Assembly: GCA_036833805.1 (NCBI GenBank)
Contig: DAITPA010000059.1
Coordinates: 1-10,090, forward strand
Length of the DNA: 10,090 bases
DNA from: PALSA-1196 sp036833805
GTDB lineage: Bacteria > Pseudomonadota > Gammaproteobacteria > Steroidobacterales > Steroidobacteraceae
Reading direction: 5' to 3'
The number at the start of each line of letters is the position of its first letter. The stretch's first letter is position 1. The position numbers and the translations under genes were made by a program. Shown here in pieces: positions 7,741-10,090 of this stretch. The notes under the pieces are model-generated. The model saw nothing but the letters and a program-made list of their open reading frames with translations. It was not told the origin of the DNA and did not search any database.

Positions 7741-7824
7741 ATCCGTGCGCGGAAAGTGCGCCGTGCTCTAACACGGATCACGCGAGGCTTCCCGCGAGCG
7801 GCACAGCCCAAGCGCTTAAGAGCT
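7741..7824 (+). promoter_or_regulatory. Cluster of inverted repeats, candidate enhancer sites
   Basis: Between hemF and the putative RNA gene lie several short dyads. CCGTG and CACGG (7761-7765, 7772-7776) are separated by six bases. ATCCGTG and CACGGAT (7741-7747, 7772-7778) form a longer, alternative pairing. CGCGAGG and CCCGCG surround CTT at 7781-7796, and AGCGCTTAAGAGCT (7811-7824) is an imperfect palindrome. Their centres lie roughly 125 to 75 bases before the inferred start of the sigma-54 transcript, the usual range for activator sites of such promoters. No known activator motif is matched exactly. They could instead be RNA hairpins in the hemF 3' end; none has a T-run that would make it a terminator. 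Confidence 0.3.
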
Positions 7825-7836
7825 AGGTCCTTGACC

Positions 7837-7849
7837 GCATTGATAAAAT
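7837..7849 (-). promoter_or_regulatory. Possible IHF-binding core
   Basis: The minus strand reads TATCAA at 7845-7840, matching the WATCAA half of the IHF consensus, next to an A-rich run. The second half of the consensus is poor. Its position, about 50 bases before the inferred sigma-54 start and between the inverted repeats and the promoter, is where IHF usually bends DNA for activator looping. The same bases on the + strand (TGATAAAAT, 7841-7849) also read as an extended -10 for a sigma-70 promoter, so the two readings compete. Confidence 0.25.
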
Positions 7850-7865
7850 GTCTTGGGGCTTGGGT

Positions 7866-7881
7866 TGGCACATGGATTGCA
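7866..7881 (+). promoter_or_regulatory. Sigma-54 (RpoN) -24/-12 promoter
   Basis: The bases TTGGCACATGGATTGCA (7865-7881) match the RpoN consensus TGGCAC-N5-TTGCA at every conserved position. The invariant GG (7867-7868) and GC (7879-7880) are spaced by exactly ten bases. The predicted start is near 7892, immediately before the first stem-loop of the putative small RNA. No protein gene begins close downstream, and a terminator intervenes before mutY, so the natural product is a short RNA. A match of this quality in a non-coding gap is unlikely by chance but has not been tested. Confidence 0.62.
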
Positions 7882-7891
7882 GCGTATAGCT

Positions 7892-8006
7892 CGTGGATGT
7901 CGCCTCAACGTCCACAAGTGAGTCGACCTACCAAGGTGGACTAGGCACGCCGCCGGTACGATGCTCGTGACCCCCTCTCGTGTACGTGTCCGGCGGCGTC
8001 TTTTTT
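7892..8006 (+). ncRNA. Putative sigma-54-dependent small RNA, about 115 nt
   Basis: I do not recognise this RNA; it does not read as 6S, 4.5S, GlmY/GlmZ or Qrr. It is called from three signs. A consensus RpoN promoter ends about 10 bases before it. Three stem-loops follow in order. A strong intrinsic terminator closes it. Stem 1 pairs GTGGATG (7893-7899) with CGTCCAC (7909-7915) around a nine-base loop. Stem 2 (7922-7941) pairs GTC and ACCT with AGGT and GAC around ACCA, with one G-G mismatch. Stem 3 is the terminator. GTCCAC (7910-7915) can alternatively pair with GTGGAC (7936-7941), which would break stems 1 and 2, so the RNA could switch between two folds. No long reading frame with a ribosome-binding site is seen in it. 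Targets are unknown. Confidence 0.5.
7947..8006 (+). terminator. Rho-independent terminator with a long branched loop
   Basis: ACGCCGCCGG (7947-7956) pairs perfectly with CCGGCGGCGT (7990-7999), followed after one C by six T (8001-8006). The 33-base loop can form a small inner stem. It works only on the + strand. It would end the small RNA and also any read-through from hemF, isolating mutY from the heme operon. Confidence 0.85.
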
Positions 8007-8077
8007 GTCCGGGAGCCAATGCCGGAGCGGATTTGCGGGCGCGCCGCCGCCGCGCAGGTTTTCATGCACTCCTGAAG

Positions 8078-8106
8078 TTCGAACGGCTGTCAGCCGTTGC
8101 TAGAAT
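8078..8106 (+). promoter_or_regulatory. Candidate mutY promoter
   Basis: TAGAAT (8101-8106) is a good sigma-70 -10 hexamer. Seventeen bases before it is TTCGAA (8078-8083), a weak -35. The predicted start falls at about 8112-8114, on or next to the mutY GTG codon, so the message may be leaderless. The preceding strong terminator makes a promoter here necessary for mutY expression. Confidence 0.5.
8082..8098 (+). promoter_or_regulatory. Perfect 17-base palindrome in the mutY promoter spacer
   Basis: AACGGCTG-T-CAGCCGTT is a perfect inverted repeat of 8-base arms around a single T. It fills the space between the possible -35 and -10 of mutY, where a bound dimeric repressor would block polymerase. 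It is upstream of the predicted transcript start, so it should act as DNA and not as an RNA hairpin. It does not match the E. coli LexA, Fur or OxyR consensus. The regulator is unknown. Confidence 0.45.
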
Positions 8107-8112
8107 CACCGC

Positions 8113-9198
8113 GTGCAGACCCCGTACACGCGCCTTACCCATGCTCTCATTGAATGGCACGCACGGCGCGGCCGGCACGATCTTCCCTGGCAGAAGGAGC
8201 GCACGCCATACCGCGTCTGGATCTCCGAGATCATGTTGCAGCAGACGCAGGTGGCGACCGTCGTTCCGTACTATGAGCGTTTCATCAAGCGCTTTCCTGA
8301 TGTCGCAGCGCTCGCCGCGGCGCCGATCGACGCCGCCCTGCATCTATGGACGGGTCTGGGCTATTACGCTCGCGGCCGCAACCTGCACCGCGCAGCGGTC
8401 CTGATCTGCGATGAGCTGGGCGGGGAATTTCCGCGCAGCATCGCTGAGCTCATGAAGCTTCCCGGGGTTGGGCGCTCGACCGCGGGCGCCATCCTCGCGC
8501 TCAGTCACGGCGAGCCCTGCGCGATCCTCGACGGCAACGTCAAGCGCGTGCTCGCACGTTACTTTGCGGTGCCCGGTGCTTCGACCGATCGTGCAACGAT
8601 CGAGCGGCTGTGGCAGCTCGCGGAGCGCTGCACGCCGCAGGAGGATGTCGCTATCTACACCCAGGCCATCATGGATCTGGGGGCGACCGTGTGTGTGCGG
8701 CGCAAGCCGCTTTGCGCATTCTGTCCCTTGAGCGAAGGGTGTTTCGCGCGGCGCAGTGGGCGGCAACACGAACTCCCGGCGCCGCGCCGGGTTACGCGTG
8801 CCCGTCGGACACGGCAGGTGTTCATGCTGGTCGCGGTGCGCGAAGACCGCACGGTGCTGCTCGAGCGCCGGCCGGAGAGCGGTGTCTGGGGCGGCTTATG
8901 GTGCCTGCCTGAATTCGATACGCTTTCCGCCGCGAGGGTTTTCGCCGATCAGTCGCTCAAGCGCTCGCGAGGCGAGCCTCAGGAGCTCGAATTGATGCAG
9001 CACAGCTTCACGCATTTTGATCTCGTCATCGCGCCCTTATTGACGCGTTGCAGCGGACCTGTGAGCGTCATGGATGACAGCCGGAGCCTCTGGTATAACA
9101 CACACGAACCCGCGCGCATCGGCTTGCCGGCACCGATCAAAACCTTGCTCGATCGCCTGGCGGATGCGACGCTGTTCGATGCACCCGCGGCCGGTTGA
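8113..9198 (+). CDS. mutY: A/G-specific adenine DNA glycosylase
   Basis: MutY removes adenine paired with 8-oxoguanine, preventing G:C to T:A mutations after oxidative damage. The 361-aa protein has a six-helix barrel with LPWQ, catalytic E39 in SEIMLQQTQV, LWTGLGYYARGRNL, a helix-hairpin-helix at LPGVGRSTAGAI (from about residue 116) and catalytic D140 in ILDGNVKRVLARY. The 4Fe-4S cluster ligands are C194, C201, C204 and C210 in the exact Cx6Cx2Cx5C spacing. The C-terminal NUDIX-like 8-oxoG recognition domain (about 236-350) has LLERRPESGVWGGLWCLPEF and HSFTHFDL. The GTG start fits the family N-terminus; no ribosome-binding site precedes it, consistent with a leaderless or weakly initiated message. 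yggX begins 14 bases after its stop. Confidence 0.97.
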   Translation: MQTPYTRLTHALIEWHARRGRHDLPWQKERTPYRVWISEIMLQQTQVATVVPYYERFIKRFPDVAALAAAPIDAALHLWTGLGYYARGRNLHRAAVLICDELGGEFPRSIAELMKLPGVGRSTAGAILALSHGEPCAILDGNVKRVLARYFAVPGASTDRATIERLWQLAERCTPQEDVAIYTQAIMDLGATVCVRRKPLCAFCPLSEGCFARRSGRQHELPAPRRVTRARRTRQVFMLVAVREDRTVLLERRPESGVWGGLWCLPEFDTLSAARVFADQSLKRSRGEPQELELMQHSFTHFDLVIAPLLTRCSGPVSVMDDSRSLWYNTHEPARIGLPAPIKTLLDRLADATLFDAPAAG

Positions 9199-9200
9199 TT

Positions 9201-9206
9201 GGAGAG
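9201..9206 (+). promoter_or_regulatory. Ribosome-binding site fixing the yggX start
   Basis: GGAGAG lies about seven bases before the GTG at 9213. It excludes the in-frame TTG at 9195, which would have no such site and would overlap the mutY stop. Confidence 0.7.
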
Positions 9207-9212
9207 TTGAGC

Positions 9213-9485
9213 GTGACCCGTCTCGTGCAATGCGTGCTGTTGAAGCGGGAAGCGCCGGGACTCGATCGCGCCCCATATCCGGGCGAGCTCGGCCAGCGCA
9301 TTTACGAGAATGTGTCGAAGGAAGCGTGGGCCCGCTGGATCACCCATCAGACCATGCTGTTGAACGAATACCGCCTGACGCCGATCGAACCCAAAGCGCG
9401 TAAATTCCTAGTGGCCGAGATGGAGAAATTTTTCTTCGGTACAGGATCCAAGGCGCCGGAGGGCTTTAGCGCTCCCAAAAGTTAA
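9213..9485 (+). CDS. yggX: Fe(II)-trafficking / oxidative damage protection protein
   Basis: YggX is a small cytosolic protein linked to Fe(II) handling and protection of iron-sulfur clusters from oxidants. The 90-aa product equals the family length (91 in E. coli). It has VQCVLLKREAPGLD with the functionally important Cys7, YPGELGQRIYENVSKEAWARW, and HQTMLLNEYRL. The tail KFLVAEMEKFFFG is followed by a short Pro/Ser-rich end. The GTG start is set by a good ribosome-binding site. The mutY-yggX pair is a conserved gammaproteobacterial arrangement. The pairing makes sense because MutY carries an iron-sulfur cluster and both genes counter oxidative damage. Confidence 0.96.
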   Translation: MTRLVQCVLLKREAPGLDRAPYPGELGQRIYENVSKEAWARWITHQTMLLNEYRLTPIEPKARKFLVAEMEKFFFGTGSKAPEGFSAPKS

Positions 9486-9556
9486 TATAAGCCGTCTGTC
9501 ATCCAATCGACAGGTTGCAGCGTTAGGAAAGTTCAGACACCCAGAAGAGGCGCGTC

Positions 9557-9805
9557 ATGCACACGCACGGCGAGAACATTGCAACTTCAGACGGCAGCCC
9601 GCAGCCGCTGGGCTACCAAAAACCCTTACGAACATGGGCAAGCCGCGGCACCGGCGCCAGTTGTGACCTGTGCTGTGGCCGAATCAATCCGCATGAAATC
9701 GAGTACCAGATCGAGCTTGCCTCAGACGGCGTCACGCGGATGCTGTATATGCATTTCGCCTGCCATCAGCGCTGGGCATCCGAAGGCCGGCGCCGCGGCC
9801 GTTGA
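9557..9805 (+). CDS. Small CxxC...HxxC protein, putative zinc binder
   Basis: I do not recognise this 82-aa protein. It has a good ribosome-binding site (AAGAGG, 9545-9550, six bases before the ATG), which supports translation. The first 30 residues look disordered. The rest shows SCDLCCGRINPHEIEYQIEL, then LYMHFACHQRW, giving C36-x2-C39 and H66-x2-C69. That spacing suggests a single treble-clef or zinc-ribbon-like fold with a short beta-hairpin between the pairs. The tail is arginine-rich (EGRRRGR), which could contact nucleic acid. There is no signal peptide or membrane helix. It lies 71 bases after yggX and may share its transcript. Function is unknown. Confidence 0.65.
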   Translation: MHTHGENIATSDGSPQPLGYQKPLRTWASRGTGASCDLCCGRINPHEIEYQIELASDGVTRMLYMHFACHQRWASEGRRRGR

Positions 9806-9822
9806 AATCCGCAGCATCTGCT

Positions 9823-9861
9823 GCCGCGGTTGTTCCGGCGTACGCCGCAACCGGCCGCGTC
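9823..9861 (+). repeat. Stem-loop downstream of the small zinc-binder gene
   Basis: CGGTTG (9827-9832) pairs with CAACCG (9848-9853), enclosing the self-complementary GGCGTACGCC (9837-9846). It is GC-rich but has no T-run after it, so it is at best a Rho-assisted or processing hairpin. The rest of 9806-9940 shows nothing I can support. Confidence 0.3.
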
Positions 9862-9959
9862 TGAACCGTGGCACCTCTAACCCCGCATCGTGCATCATCT
9901 ATTGAATACGTTGTCGGCGCGATCAGCTTCAAGAATCAACGAGTTAAGCGCTTGCTTGC

Positions 9960-9989
9960 TTGACGCATTGCGCGCCGGCCGGGTCTAAT
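9960..9989 (+). promoter_or_regulatory. tRNA-Phe promoter
   Basis: TTGACG (9960-9965) and TCTAAT (9984-9989) are separated by 18 bases, a good sigma-70 match. Transcription would begin about 12 bases before the tRNA 5' end, which RNase P would trim. Confidence 0.7.
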
Positions 9990-10007
9990 AGTTACCTTCC
10001 CTTCGGC

Positions 10008-10080
<73 letters not shown>

Positions 10081-10090
10081 TAAATACCAC

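Noticed and set aside
7745..7761. Direct repeat GTGCGC...GTGCGC as a possible CRISPR or iteron fragment
   Set aside because: There are only two short copies, they are part of the dyad cluster, and no array or spacing pattern continues.
7831..7849. A sigma-70 promoter made of TTGACC and TAAAAT
   Set aside because: The two hexamers are only seven bases apart. The TG-extended -10 alone could still work, so it is kept as a minor alternative to the sigma-54 promoter.
7848..7889. A 13-codon leader peptide with two Trp codons (MSWGLGWHMDCSV), as in a Trp attenuator
   Set aside because: It lies upstream of the inferred RNA start, has no ribosome-binding site, and the gene downstream is mutY, for which Trp attenuation makes no sense.
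7696..7944. An 82-codon frame running from the end of hemF into the small RNA region
   Set aside because: It starts inside hemF, has random-looking Arg-rich composition, and crosses the promoter and stem-loops; no motif supports it.

Overview
The window is GC-rich, tightly packed DNA with every supported gene on the + strand. The mutY-yggX-tRNA-Phe order at the right end, a YggX with the family's conserved Cys7, and the MutY sequence all point to a gammaproteobacterium, but no lineage can be fixed from the sequence alone. Some heme genes do not look like the usual gammaproteobacterial versions; HemF in particular reads like the alphaproteobacterial type.

Region 1 (about 1-7702) is a compact tetrapyrrole operon: hemL, a sensor histidine kinase, an OmpR-type response regulator, hemC, hemD, hemB, hemE, hemF. 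Together the enzymes convert glutamate-1-semialdehyde to protoporphyrinogen IX. hemA (glutamyl-tRNA reductase) and the last two steps (protoporphyrinogen oxidase and ferrochelatase) are not in the window. Nearly every junction is a 4-base ATGA or GTGA overlap, including those around the two signalling genes. The two-component system is therefore structurally part of the heme operon rather than a neighbour. hemL itself starts in an ATGA overlap with the stop of an upstream frame cut by the window edge.

Region 2 (7703-8112) is the only gap of more than 300 bases. It holds a sequence matching the sigma-54 -24/-12 consensus with exact spacing (7866-7881). About 10 bases further on begin three successive stem-loops, the last a 10-bp GC-rich stem followed by six T (ending 8006). 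I read this as a gene for a roughly 115-nt sigma-54-dependent small RNA of unrecognised family. Upstream lie inverted repeats and an IHF-like core at positions typical of enhancer-dependent promoters. Between the RNA terminator and mutY is a good -10 hexamer placed so that transcription would begin at or next to the mutY GTG codon. A perfect 17-base palindrome fills its spacer.

Region 3 (8113-10090) holds mutY (A/G-mismatch adenine glycosylase, 4Fe-4S protein), yggX (Fe(II) trafficking and oxidative protection), a small unrecognised protein with a CxxC...HxxC zinc-ribbon-like pattern, and tRNA-Phe(GAA). The tRNA has its own recognisable promoter and no encoded CCA end.

The most interesting points are the two-component system embedded in the heme operon, the apparent sigma-54-driven RNA gene behind hemF, and the palindrome in the probable mutY promoter.
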